DNA from: Streptococcus sanguinis
Lineage (GTDB): Bacteria; Bacillota; Bacilli; Lactobacillales; Streptococcaceae
Direction of reading: 5' to 3'
Length of the DNA stretch: 64,000 nucleotides
Assembly: GCA_013378335.1 (NCBI GenBank)
Contig: CP040556.1
Span: 1,178,001 to 1,242,000 of the forward strand
Part shown: one piece after another, positions 46,025-55,473 of the stretch
How the letters are laid out: the number at the start of each line of letters is the position of its first letter
How positions within the stretch are numbered: the first letter of the stretch is position 1
Translations under genes and position numbers: made by a program
The notes under the pieces: model-generated
The model's input: only the letters and a program-made list of their open reading frames with translations
Told to the model about the DNA's origin: nothing
Databases searched by the model: none

Positions 46025-47254
46025 ATGAAATTTGTTGGAATTGTAGGATCAAACTACGAACAATCATATAACCGAAAATTATTGGAATTCATCCGCCGTC
46101 AGTTCAAAATTAAATTTGAATTGGAAGTCTTAGAAATCGATGAAGTCCCAATGTTTAACCAAGATGAAAAATGGGATGAAAGCTTCCAATTGCGTTATTT
46201 GTATAACAAAATCACACGTGCAGATGGTGTCATCATCGCAACCCCTGAGCACAATCATACTATCAGCGCTCCTTTGAAGAGTGTCTTAGAATGGCTCTCC
46301 TACGAGGTTCATCCTTTCGAAAGCAAGCCTGTCATGATTGTCGGTGCTTCTTACTACGACCAAGGAACATCTCGTGCTCAAGTTCACCTGCGTAAAATCC
46401 TAGATGCTCCTGGCGTCAATGCTTATACCCTTCCAGGCAATGAGTTCTTGCTGGGCAAAGCCAAGGAAGCTTTTGACAATGATGGTAATATCACCAACGA
46501 AGGAACTGTGAATTTCCTTGAAACATGCTTAGATAACTTTATCAAATATGTAGAGGTCGTTTCAAAATTGAAAAAACCAAAACCAATTGAACCTGAAGAC
46601 TTAGACTGCGGAAAGCCAATCGCTACGACAATTACAGAAGTTGATCCAGATGATCCAGAATGGGTGGAAAAAGTCGCTGAAATCACTGGCGCTGTTTCAG
46701 GCGATACTTATGTCAAACTTGACCATGGTATCTTGACCGTTAATCAAATTGATATGTTCTTGAAAGCTATGCCGTTTGAATTGACATACGCTGACGATAA
46801 CAACCAATTCCTCTACTACAACAACGCCCACCAAGACCCAGACACCATGTTTGCCAAACGCGTGCCACCTCAATCAGGTAGCCGCATGTCAACCGTTCAT
46901 GGTTCTCTCCCACCAGCTCGGATGAAAAATGTAGAGTGGGTTATCGGAACACTTCGCAACGGAAACCAAGAATACGTACGTACAATCGTCCCAGGTTCAC
47001 CTGCAGGCGTTATCAATACCCACAACTACCAAGCTATGTACTATCCTGACGGATCATACGCAGGTATCAATGAAATCGTCTTTAATTTCCAACCATGGCT
47101 CGACTGGTACTTAAAAGAAACTGGTCAACGTTTGGTTGGAGGCAGCGGACCATTCGCTCCTGCTGCTGGAGGCCATGGAGACGCAGATGCTACTTCTGGT
47201 GCTTCTGATGCTGGAGGCGAAGGAGCTGACGCGACATCAGGTGCTAGCGTTTAA
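46025..47254 (+). CDS. FMN reductase-PAS-like protein with tandem C-terminal flavinylation motifs
   Basis: 409 aa in three parts. 1-185: flavodoxin-fold NADPH-dependent FMN reductase (KFVGIVGSNYEQSYNR, ATPEHNHTISAPLK). About 225-370: a PAS/DUF438-like domain (ILTVNQIDMFLKAMPFELTY). 375-409: Gly/Ala/Asp-rich tail with DATSGAS at 388-394 and 402-408, each fitting the ApbE target D-x-x-(S/T)-G-A-(T/S), so serines 394 and 408 are predicted FMN acceptors. No signal peptide. The apbE gene is 0.8 kb upstream on the same strand. Predicted multi-flavin cytosolic electron carrier; the final electron acceptor is unknown. Confidence 0.85.
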   Translation: MKFVGIVGSNYEQSYNRKLLEFIRRQFKIKFELEVLEIDEVPMFNQDEKWDESFQLRYLYNKITRADGVIIATPEHNHTISAPLKSVLEWLSYEVHPFESKPVMIVGASYYDQGTSRAQVHLRKILDAPGVNAYTLPGNEFLLGKAKEAFDNDGNITNEGTVNFLETCLDNFIKYVEVVSKLKKPKPIEPEDLDCGKPIATTITEVDPDDPEWVEKVAEITGAVSGDTYVKLDHGILTVNQIDMFLKAMPFELTYADDNNQFLYYNNAHQDPDTMFAKRVPPQSGSRMSTVHGSLPPARMKNVEWVIGTLRNGNQEYVRTIVPGSPAGVINTHNYQAMYYPDGSYAGINEIVFNFQPWLDWYLKETGQRLVGGSGPFAPAAGGHGDADATSGASDAGGEGADATSGASV

Positions 47255-47271
47255 TCACATTACAAACTAAA

Positions 47272-47455
47272 AAGAGAGTGGGACAGAAATCGGGAATTCG
47301 TTAGAATTCGATTTCGTCGTCCCACCTCCGCACAGTTGAGTAGGGCTGTAAAAGCTGATGAAATCAGCGTAGTAGAGCCCACTCAACCACTGCGTCTTGC
47401 TCGACAATCCAAAGACAATTGAGAGGCTAGGACTTTTGTCCCAGCCTCTTTTTTG
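47272..47455. repeat. Dispersed composite hairpin repeat, long form (H2-H3-H1)
   Basis: Inverted relative to the copy at 19420-19513 and nearly identical in modules H2 (47272-47335) and H1 (about 47430-47455). Between them is an extra module H3 of about 90 bp: TTGAGT and GGGCT pair with AGCCC and ACTCAA around GCTGAT-gaa-ATCAGC. It can terminate both convergent genes. Confidence 0.8.
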
Positions 47456-47457
47456 CT

Positions 47458-48033
47458 TTATTTCATTTCTTTGAAAGCTGCTTCTGCATCAGCATTACTG
47501 ATAGCCCCAAACTGGATTTTACCGATTTTCCCTTGACCGTCAATAAGGATTTCAGTCGGGATACTGCGGATCTGATAGGCTTGGAAAATTTCTCCTGAAG
47601 TATCAAATAGAACTGGTACATCTTTATAACCTTGTTCTTGATACCATTTTGGAAATTCCTCGACTGACTTCTCTCCTTGGAGACCTGGTGCTACAACTGT
47701 CAAGATTTCAAAATCACGATCTGTTTTACCAGCCAATTCGACCAATTCTGGCATACTCTTCTTACAAGGTCCACACCAAGAAGCCCAGAATTTTAGATAA
47801 ACTTTCTTGCCTTTATAGTCAGAAAGTTTGACTGTTTTTCCATCCATAGACTGCAGAGTAAAGTCTGGCGCCTCTTGACCGACAGCTGCTTGGGCGACTG
47901 TACTTGTCTGAGTGGTTTCACTAGACGAGCTGCTGGTTGTGGGCATAGTCATAGGCTTATCCTCCTGCTCCGAGCAGGCTGCCAAAAAGGCTACAGCTGA
48001 CACAGTTGCTAATAATGTAACGATTTTTTTCAT
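47458..48033 (-). CDS. TlpA/ResA-like thioredoxin lipoprotein
   Basis: 191-aa lipoprotein (lipobox LAAC at about 17-20), Ser/Thr-rich linker, then a thioredoxin-like domain with WCGPCKK. Surface thiol reductant fed by CcdA (encoded 15 bp upstream), delivering electrons to the extracytoplasmic MsrAB; equivalent to the pneumococcal Etrx proteins. Paralogue of the gene at 52593. Confidence 0.9.
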   Translation of the reverse strand: MKKIVTLLATVSAVAFLAACSEQEDKPMTMPTTSSSSSETTQTSTVAQAAVGQEAPDFTLQSMDGKTVKLSDYKGKKVYLKFWASWCGPCKKSMPELVELAGKTDRDFEILTVVAPGLQGEKSVEEFPKWYQEQGYKDVPVLFDTSGEIFQAYQIRSIPTEILIDGQGKIGKIQFGAISNADAEAAFKEMK

Positions 48034-48047
48034 ATTTCTTTCTCCTT

Positions 48048-48755
48048 TTACCCAAAAAGTCCAGACAGGGCGTTGAGCTGTCCTAGCATCAGCAGAATTC
48101 CCATCAGAATAATCAGGGCTCCGCCAATTTTCTTCATCAGACTCATATAAGGCTTGATTTTATTAAAATACTGCATAACAAAGCTAGATGCCAAAGCCAA
48201 GATTAGGAAAGGCAGGGCCATTCCTAAGGTGTAAATCAAGGTCAGAATGGCTCCCTGGAATGCACCATTCCCACCCGAAGCTGCTAAGGCCAAGACTGAG
48301 CTGAGAATCGGACCAATGCAAGGAGTCCAGCCAAAGCTAAAGGTAATACCTAATAAGAATGCAGACCAAAAATGATGTTTCTGACCATTCTTTTTGAAAG
48401 TCAAACTCTTTTGAATCTGTAACTGGCGAATATTAATAAGCTCCATCTGGTGCAGACCTAGCAGAATGATGAGACCGCCCATCACATAACGAAAGGTAGT
48501 ACTGTAAATAATTGTTCCTAGAAAGCCTGCTCCAAAGCCTAGCAAAAAGAAGACCGTTGAGATGCCCGCAATGAAAAACAGTGTTCTAACCATGCCTTGC
48601 CAAGCAAGCTCCCGGCCAAATATTTTCAGGGTCTTGACCTCCTTGTCATCCAATAAAATACCAATATAAACCGGCAATAAGGGAAAAATACAAGGGGAAA
48701 AGAAGGACAAAATACCCGCTAAAAAAACTGAAACAAAAAATAAAGGTGATTCCAT
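48048..48755 (-). CDS. ccdA: CcdA-family thiol electron transporter (copy 1)
   Basis: 235 aa, six membrane segments, with the paired cysteines in FFSPCIFPLLP and FGWTPCIGPIL that carry electrons from cytosolic thioredoxin across the membrane. Paired with the TlpA-like lipoprotein downstream. Intact, unlike copy 2 at 53575. Confidence 0.92.
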   Translation of the reverse strand: MESPLFFVSVFLAGILSFFSPCIFPLLPVYIGILLDDKEVKTLKIFGRELAWQGMVRTLFFIAGISTVFFLLGFGAGFLGTIIYSTTFRYVMGGLIILLGLHQMELINIRQLQIQKSLTFKKNGQKHHFWSAFLLGITFSFGWTPCIGPILSSVLALAASGGNGAFQGAILTLIYTLGMALPFLILALASSFVMQYFNKIKPYMSLMKKIGGALIILMGILLMLGQLNALSGLFG

Positions 48756-48926
48756 TTTCTCTCCTCTAACTACTTACGTAGAATATACATTCACTTATCA
48801 TTATAATTGAATCTTATAGATTTTTCACAAATCCGCTACGGTAATTTTCATGCAAACTCATGAGACTAGAAAAGAGAAAATTTTGCTTTATGAACAGCAA
48901 AACCAGTGCATTTTTTCAAACAGTAA

Positions 48927-48953
48927 AAAGCCGGAGGAAATCCTACCGGCTTG
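48927..48953 (-). terminator. Terminator after the AraC-type two-component system
   Basis: AAGCCGG and CCGGCTT with a flanking A/T run, between the kinase stop and ccdA. Confidence 0.7.
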
Positions 48954-48975
48954 AATATTTTAAAACTTAATAGAC

Positions 48976-50677
48976 CTAATCATCTGTAACTAGCGGCAAA
49001 TAAAGACTAATCTGGGTAAATTTATCTGGTTCGGACTGGATTTCCATATGGTAGTCGTCTCCGAACTGCAATCTTAAACGTTGATCGACATTTTTCAGAC
49101 CGACACCACCTAAACGAAGGAGGGTCGCATCCATAGAGGCGTTGACATCAAAGCCTCGGCCGTTATCATAGATAGATAATGTCAGCCTTCCCTCTTCTGC
49201 TGCCGATGTCACACGAATCATGCCCTGTCTGTCAATTTCCTTGATGCCATGATAGATAGCATTTTCAACCAAAGGCTGAAGTACCAGCTTGGGCAGTTTA
49301 TAATCAGCTATAGATTCATCCTCTTCAATCTCATATTGGAGCTTGTCACCATAGCGCTGCTTCTGGATAAAGAGATACTGACGAACGTGATCAATCTCAT
49401 CTCTAAGAGAAATCTGTTCGTGCCCTTGATTAAGCGCCAAACGGAAATACTGAGCGAGTGATTTTGTTACCTCAACAACACGCTTGCTGTCATTAAACTC
49501 AGCCATCCAGACAATCGTATCTAAGGTGTTATAAAGGAAATGGGGGTTGATTTGAGCTGAGAGAGCTCGGAGCTCATAGCGTCGGACATTTTGTTCTTCA
49601 GTCTTGACAGCTTCCATCAGCTGTTCAATCTGATCCAGCATTTTATTGAACTGCTGAGCCAAGTCAACCAACTCTGGAGAACCCTTTGCTTCCGCTCGCA
49701 GATTTGAATCACCTGCCCCAATCTTTAGAATGACAGCCTGTAGATTCTGCAGAGGTTTAATCCACAAACGTAGAACAAACCAAATACCAGTCAAGCACAG
49801 CATGAGTGCTAAAACGCCCATTCCCACAAAAGAATAAAGCATCTGTGACTGAAGCATCTGCAATTGCTCTAATGAGGCGACGCCAATTAAAGTCCAGTCG
49901 CTGTCCGCGATATCAATCTGGTAGACAAAAGCCTGTCTCTGGTCTGCGTAACCCTCCTTGACCGAGATATAGGGCTGCATAGCTTTCATTTCCTGACTGG
50001 ATGAATAAACACTTTTCTTAGGATGATAGACAAATTCATGCTGGCTATTAACAATAAAACTAAATCCTTTCTTCCCTAGCTGAAGCCGATCCAGATAGGC
50101 TTTGAGACTGTTATAGCCGATATCCAAACGTACAACACCGAGATTCTGCCCTGCTTCATCCACTACTTCCTGAGTGACGGAAACAACCCACTTCTCCTTC
50201 TCAGATGACAGGGACTCTTTGCGAGCAGGAGTCAAGACAGGCATGGCTTTGGTATGAACAGCTTCCTGATACCATTTTTCATTCATCATATCAGAAGATG
50301 TCTGCATGCTGATTTGAGTATCTGTCGATACCACGCGCCCGTCCTTGGTAACCAATACTGCCGACACTAAATCCGGATCTGTCTCAATGATGGTTTTCAT
50401 CAAAGACTGAACTGACGTTTCGCTGCTTTCTTGATTCTGAGCAAACTTCCGAATCGTTTCTTCCTTGCTTAGTGCGGAGGTGGTTTGCTTTAATTTCTGC
50501 AAATAGGAAGCAATGAACTGCCCGCTTTGCTCCATACTATTGCGAGTCGTCCGCTCTGTCAGCTGCCGAATAGTCCCCGAGCTAGTCTGATAGTAAAGAC
50601 TCCAACACCCCCAAGAGTAAAAGAACCAGCAGAAAAATATAGACAATCAACTGGATAAGAAGCGGATACCGTTTCAT
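48976..50677 (-). pseudogene. YesM-type sensor histidine kinase, frameshifted near its N-terminus
   Basis: Kinase with an N-terminal membrane helix, extracellular Cache-like domain (about 35-275), second helix, HAMP, the histidine motif NPHFLYNTLD and a HATPase domain (NAIYHGI, NGRGF). From the ATG at 50677, which overlaps the regulator stop as ATGA, MKRYPLLIQLIVYIFLLVLL reads into a run of five C (50608-50612 plus strand; four expected) that shifts the frame. Restored length about 567 aa. Similar to pneumococcal HK09 (ZmpS), which also sits by msrAB. Confidence 0.84.
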
Positions 50678-51408
50678 TTCTCCTCTCCTTTTTTAAACTG
50701 CCGGGGTGTCAGCCCAACCACCTGCTTGAAGCGCTGAGAAAAATAGTTCATATCGTCAAAACCTACCTGCTCTGCTATTTCATAAATCTTCAAATCTGTA
50801 GTTAAGAGTAAGAGTTTTGCTTTTTTCATCCGCTCTTGGATCAGATAATCCTGAAAGGGCAAGCCTAATTCTTTTTTGATAAGAACGCTAAGATAGGACG
50901 GACTAAACCCTAATTGGAAAGCCAAACTTTTCAGACTTAATTCTGAATCAGCTAGACGCTCGTGAATAGCCTCTTCCAACTCAGAGCGTTGCCCCTGATC
51001 AACCAAGTTTTGAATCTGGGCTTTTTTACGTTCTTTATCGAGCTTGGTCCGCAGCTTGGCCAACATTTCCTCAACATCATCCTTGGAAAAGGGCTTTAGC
51101 AGATAGTCATCTGCACCTAGCTTAATGGCCGTCCGAGCATAGTCAAAATCATCATATCCCGTCAGAAAAACGATATGGCACTTAGGAGCCTGGTCTCTGA
51201 CTAGCTTGGCCAGTTCGAGACCGTTCATCTGTGGCATATTGATATCGGTCAGCAAAATGTCAGCAGGATTTTTCTGAAATTTCTGCCAAGCTTCTATTCC
51301 ATTTTCAGCCTGGGCAATGACTTGCATACCAAACTGTTCATAGTTTACCAAGGACGCAATCCCCTGTCTTACCAGATACTCATCCTCTACAATCATAATT
51401 GAATACAC
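50674..51408 (-). CDS. AraC-type (YesN) response regulator
   Basis: 244 aa from a GTG with AAGGAG 9 nt upstream: receiver domain (MIVEDEYLVRQG, phospho-aspartate in LLTDINMPQ, LLKPF lysine) and a C-terminal AraC helix-turn-helix pair (DDMNYFSQRFKQVVGLTPRQF). An upstream in-frame start at 51456 lacks a ribosome site. Overlaps the kinase start by 4 bp. Resembles pneumococcal RR09 (ZmpR). Confidence 0.88.
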   Translation of the reverse strand: MYSIMIVEDEYLVRQGIASLVNYEQFGMQVIAQAENGIEAWQKFQKNPADILLTDINMPQMNGLELAKLVRDQAPKCHIVFLTGYDDFDYARTAIKLGADDYLLKPFSKDDVEEMLAKLRTKLDKERKKAQIQNLVDQGQRSELEEAIHERLADSELSLKSLAFQLGFSPSYLSVLIKKELGLPFQDYLIQERMKKAKLLLLTTDLKIYEIAEQVGFDDMNYFSQRFKQVVGLTPRQFKKGEEK

Positions 51409-51467
51409 AAGATTCAACTCCTTATTTATACTGGATTTATTATAGCAAATTTTCAATCAAAATGCTC

Positions 51468-52577
51468 TTAAACATAATCCAAAAGATAACCGTAGCCCTT
51501 CTCCTCCATCTCAGCTTTTGGAATGAACTTAATTGACAGACTATTGATACAATAGCGCAAACCTCCCTTGTCCTTAGGTCCGTCTGTGAAAACATGCCCC
51601 AGATGGGAATTTCCAACCCGACTGCGAACTTCCGTTCGAGTCATATTGAAACTCTTATCTTCTTTATAAGTCGCAACATCTGGACTAATAGGACGGGTGA
51701 AACTGGGCCAACCGCAGCCTGAGTCAAACTTATCCTTTGATGAAAAGAGAGGTTCTCCTGTCACCACATCCACATAGATACCAGCATCGAACTTATCCCA
51801 ATATCGATTAGAAAAAGCTCGCTCTGTGTCATTCTTTTGTGTGACAGCGTATTCTTCTGGCGAGAGCTTAGCCTTAATCTCTTCATCGCTAGGCTTAGGA
51901 TAGCGACTAGCTTCGATAACTGGGTAAGCAGCTTGATTGACATCAATATGGCAATATCCATTAGGATTCTTTTTTAGGTAATCCTGATGATAATCTTCTG
52001 CCTTGATAAAGTTTTTCAGAGGTTCTTTTTCAACAGCTAAAGGCTTATCATATTTCTTAGCAACCTCATCAAAGACCTGATTAATAGTATCAAGATCAGC
52101 TTCGTCCGTATAATAAACGCCTGTCCGATACTGGGTACCCTGATCATTTCCCTGCTTGTTTTTAGAAGTTGGATCAATGATGCGGAAATAGTGAAGCAGA
52201 ATTTCTTTTAGCGAAATTTTCTTGGCATTGTAAGTGATGTGAACCGTCTCAGCGTGACCAGTTTGGGAGACCAATTCATACTTGGTCATGTCGCCCTTAC
52301 CATTTGCATAGCCTGATACTGCATCAAGTACACCTGGCACGCGAGAAAAGTATTCTTCTACCCCCCAGAAACAGCCACCGGCAAGATAAATCTCCCGCTT
52401 GTCCTCTTCCTTGACATCTTCTTGCTTTTGTTGGGATACAGCTTCTGTCTTACTCATAGAGGCTTTCTTAATCTGTTCAGGAGATGATTGCTTACCATTT
52501 CCCGCAATCACATAGACCAGTCCAAAGCAGACAAGCAAGCCAAGCATAACCAGAAGAATTTTCCATTTTCCTTCCAT
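51468..52577 (-). CDS. msrAB: Fused methionine sulfoxide reductase MsrA-MsrB, membrane-anchored
   Basis: 369 aa: N-terminal anchor (about 5-25), MsrA domain with [11 protein letters not shown] (catalytic cysteine), MsrB domain from about 230 with GCGWPSF and catalytic LRYCINS. Repairs both sulfoxide epimers on extracytoplasmic proteins. Electrons come from the TlpA-like proteins and CcdA encoded around it. 15 bp downstream of the TlpA-like gene. Confidence 0.95.
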   Translation of the reverse strand: MEGKWKILLVMLGLLVCFGLVYVIAGNGKQSSPEQIKKASMSKTEAVSQQKQEDVKEEDKREIYLAGGCFWGVEEYFSRVPGVLDAVSGYANGKGDMTKYELVSQTGHAETVHITYNAKKISLKEILLHYFRIIDPTSKNKQGNDQGTQYRTGVYYTDEADLDTINQVFDEVAKKYDKPLAVEKEPLKNFIKAEDYHQDYLKKNPNGYCHIDVNQAAYPVIEASRYPKPSDEEIKAKLSPEEYAVTQKNDTERAFSNRYWDKFDAGIYVDVVTGEPLFSSKDKFDSGCGWPSFTRPISPDVATYKEDKSFNMTRTEVRSRVGNSHLGHVFTDGPKDKGGLRYCINSLSIKFIPKAEMEEKGYGYLLDYV

Positions 52578-52592
52578 GTTTATTGCTCCTTT

Positions 52593-53156
52593 CTACTTGA
52601 TTTCCTTTAGTGTTTTCTCAATATCTTCCTTGCTCATGTAGCCAATATGTGTCTTGGCAAGAGAACCATCGCTGCCAATAAAAAGAGCAGATGGATAAGA
52701 GCGAATACCGTATTCTTTCAGCAATTCTCCCTTGGTGTCCATGAGAACTGGGAAGTCTTTATAATCCAAAGATTTGTACCATTCCTTGAAATCATCTGCA
52801 GACTTTTCTCCATTAAAAGTCGGAGACACCACTGACAGGACAACATAATCTTTTCCTGACTGCTCCTTAGCCAAATCATTGGTATCTCCAAGAGTGGATA
52901 GACAGATAGAGCACCAAGAAGCCCAAAACTTTAGATATACTTTCTTGCCTTTGAAATCAGACAGCTTGTAGGTCTTGCCGTCTACTCCTTGAAGACTAAA
53001 GTCCTTGGCCATCTTGGTAGATTGCTCAGAATCAGCTTTTGTTTGCATATTGCTTTTATCACTTTTAGAAACTTCCGAGTTCATCTTCTGATTTGAACAG
53101 GCTCCCAAAAAGCCGACACAAAGCAGACTGACAGTCAATATCGATATCTTCTTCAT
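52593..53156 (-). CDS. TlpA-like thioredoxin lipoprotein (copy 2)
   Basis: 187 aa from the ATG at 53156, which has AAAGGAAAG upstream; a TTG at 53174 is in frame but within that ribosome site. Lipobox LGAC, linker, thioredoxin domain with WCSIC in place of the usual WCGPC, which may alter redox potential. Electron donor for MsrAB. Confidence 0.9.
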   Translation of the reverse strand: MKKISILTVSLLCVGFLGACSNQKMNSEVSKSDKSNMQTKADSEQSTKMAKDFSLQGVDGKTYKLSDFKGKKVYLKFWASWCSICLSTLGDTNDLAKEQSGKDYVVLSVVSPTFNGEKSADDFKEWYKSLDYKDFPVLMDTKGELLKEYGIRSYPSALFIGSDGSLAKTHIGYMSKEDIEKTLKEIK

Positions 53157-53226
53157 CGTTTTCTTTCCTTTCAAAATAAGGAGAAAGCCGACAAAACTGA
53201 CGACTTTCTTTCCTATGGTGGAATTC

Positions 53227-53547
53227 TTATTTGTCAGATGACATTTCGGATGAATCTTTCATTTCATCCTTCATGCTTGAATCGCTTGATTTCATATCAT
53301 CTTTCATGTCAGACTTACTGTCGGACATCATAGAAGAGTCCTTCATATCATCCTTTTTCATTTTATCATCAGACATGCTAGAGTCTTTCATATCCTCTTT
53401 CTTCATGTCGTCTTTTTTCATATCATCCTTCTTCATCATGCTGCTGTCATCCATTTTCTTCATATCAGAATCGGATTTTTGATTAGAGCAGGCAGCTAGG
53501 ACAAAGATACTAAGTGCAGCGATTGTAAGTGTAGTGATTTTTTTCAT
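53227..53547 (-). CDS. Methionine/aspartate/lysine-rich repeat lipoprotein
   Basis: 106 aa. Lipobox LAAC (about 17-20), then from about residue 24 a low-complexity tail made of Met, Asp, Lys and Ser in irregular KKDDM, KDSSM and DSSMM units: 17 methionines in about 83 residues. No aromatic residue and no folded domain. It lies between ccdA copy 2 and the TlpA/MsrAB genes, all on one strand with short gaps, so a surface methionine pool recycled by MsrAB, or metal binding through Met thioethers, is plausible. Related proteins are often called pentapeptide MXKDX repeat proteins; function not established here. Confidence 0.85.
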   Translation of the reverse strand: MKKITTLTIAALSIFVLAACSNQKSDSDMKKMDDSSMMKKDDMKKDDMKKEDMKDSSMSDDKMKKDDMKDSSMMSDSKSDMKDDMKSSDSSMKDEMKDSSEMSSDK

Positions 53548-53574
53548 GATGTTTCTCCTTTAATTATATAATTT

Positions 53575-54284
53575 TTATCCAAATAATGATGCTAAAACGT
53601 TTAGATTTCCAAGCATTAGCAAAATTCCCATGAGAATAATGAGTGCACCGCCGATTTTCTTAAGCGTTCCCATATAAGGTTTGAGTTTCGCAAAGCGCTG
53701 TAATACCCAGCCAGAAGCCAAAGCCATGGCTAGAAAAGGAAGGGCTAATCCAAGTGTATAAACCAACATAAGCAAGCCTCCCTGAAGAGCGCCGTTGCCT
53801 CCTGAAGCTGCAATTGCTAAAACAGAACTCAGAACAGGTCCCACACAGGGCGTCCAACCAAAGCTAAAGGTGATACCCAAGAGAAAAGCGTTAAGAAAAT
53901 CACTTCTTTTACTGTTCTTTTTAAGTTGGATGCTCTTTTGCTTTTGCAGTTGCTGGATATTAATGATTCCCATCTGGTGGATTCCCAGTAGAATGACAAT
54001 ACCGCCCAGAACATAGCGAAACCAAGGGCATAGAGGACTTGCCCCAAAGCACCAGCTCCATAACCTAAAACCAAGAATACAGTTGATAAGCCAGCTATAA
54101 AGCTGAGCGTCTTAACTAGACCGTACCAAGAAAAATCCCTTCCCATAAACCGAACCGTTTTCGGCTGATCCGAATCCAGCAGAATCCCCACATAGACCGG
54201 CATAAGCGGTAAAATACAGGGCGAGAAAAAAGATAGAATTCCCGCCAGAAAAACTGAAATAAAGAACAAAAAACTTGTTGCCAT
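53575..54284 (-). pseudogene. ccdA: CcdA-family thiol electron transporter (copy 2), frameshifted
   Basis: Close paralogue of the gene at 48048, with FFSPCILPLMP and FGWTPCVGPVL cysteines. After GALGQVLYA the frame shifts at a run of three G (54026-54028 plus strand; four expected), resuming PWFRYVLGGIVILLGIHQMG. Restored length about 236 aa. Heads the run ccdA, Met-rich lipoprotein, TlpA, msrAB. Confidence 0.87.
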
Positions 54285-54426
54285 TTCAAAAACCTCTCTA
54301 TCAATTTCTGAATCTAGTATAAAATAAAAATCCCCTTAAAAATAGAGAGAAAGATTTGAAAAAACTTGAATTTGATGTTATCTTTCCCATATCAAGATTT
54401 AAAAGCTCATACAATTTACTATGGAT

Positions 54427-55473
54427 TTATTTCAAGTTTAAACGAAATGTAAATGTGCTTCCTAGTCCATATTGACTTTCAACTGTAATTTCTCCACCTA
54501 ACTGATGAGTCAGTTCTTGAGCAATGGCAAGTCCTAAACCATGGCCACCCGTCTTCATATTCCGAGAGGTTTCCACACGGTAAAGGCGTTTAAAAATCTT
54601 ATCCAGCTCCTCAGGAGCGATGCCCTGTCCTTCATCCTTCACACTGATTGTCAAGTACTGCTCTGTTAATTGCGCCACAACCTCGACTTTGGTCCCAGGA
54701 TCCGAGTATTTAAAGGCATTGTTCAGTAAGTTGACTAAGATACGGGAAAGCTTGTCACAATGGCTCTTTATTTTCGCAGATTCAGGAGATACTTGAATGT
54801 AAATGTCTCGCTCTTCTCGTTCTATCAATAGTTGAAATTCACTCATGGCCTCAATCAATAACTGGTCTAAAAAGATGATTTCGACTTCGTTATCTGAATC
54901 TGCTCGAGGTTGAGCATTAAGAGTCAGAACATCCAACTCCTCTACTAGTTTATTCAAACGTTCTGTCTGACGACCAATGGTCGTTAAATAATGAACCTGC
55001 TCCTCTTCCTTGATAACTCCATCTATAATTCCCTCTACAGTCGCTTGTATAGAAGTAATGGGTGTTTTAATATCATGAGAAAGCTGGGCAATCATCATCC
55101 TCTTTTCCTGCTCACTATCATCAAGGGATGCAAAGGTTTCTTGTAAATTATGAGACATATCATTAAAAGCTTGACCTAACTCCTGAAATTCAATAGGTCC
55201 CTTGGCTTCAATCTCTGTCCCAAAATCCTTACCGGCTATATCCTGGGCTTGTTTTTTTAGATGTCGCAGGGAAGAAAAGACTGGCGATAATAGAAAGAGA
55301 CTAACTGCTGCTCCAATAAAGCTAGCAACCAAAGTCACTCCCACCAAGAAATAAATCTCACTTTGCGCGATTAACATCCGCTGCACTGCCCAAAATACAA
55401 CTAAGATTGTTAATAGGGTAGAAATCAGATACCCCACTAGGATGTAACTTTTTAACTTCATTTTCCACCTCAT
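54427..55473 (-). CDS. hk08: Sensor histidine kinase (TCS08/SaeS-like)
   Basis: 348 aa: two membrane segments with a very short outer loop (about 7-60, intramembrane-sensing type), HAMP, H-box LSHDIKTPI, N-box NLLNNAFKYS, DEGQGI and GGHGLGLAI. Overlaps the regulator stop by 4 bp. The link to pneumococcal HK08 rests on its regulator and on the neighbouring SSURE adhesin, as with pavB-TCS08. Confidence 0.85.
   Translation of the reverse strand: MRWKMKLKSYILVGYLISTLLTILVVFWAVQRMLIAQSEIYFLVGVTLVASFIGAAVSLFLLSPVFSSLRHLKKQAQDIAGKDFGTEIEAKGPIEFQELGQAFNDMSHNLQETFASLDDSEQEKRMMIAQLSHDIKTPITSIQATVEGIIDGVIKEEEQVHYLTTIGRQTERLNKLVEELDVLTLNAQPRADSDNEVEIIFLDQLLIEAMSEFQLLIEREERDIYIQVSPESAKIKSHCDKLSRILVNLLNNAFKYSDPGTKVEVVAQLTEQYLTISVKDEGQGIAPEELDKIFKRLYRVETSRNMKTGGHGLGLAIAQELTHQLGGEITVESQYGLGSTFTFRLNLK

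Noticed and set aside
53231..53482. ORF of 83 aa opposite the Met-rich lipoprotein
   Set aside because: It is the antisense reading of a low-complexity repeat; no start signal.
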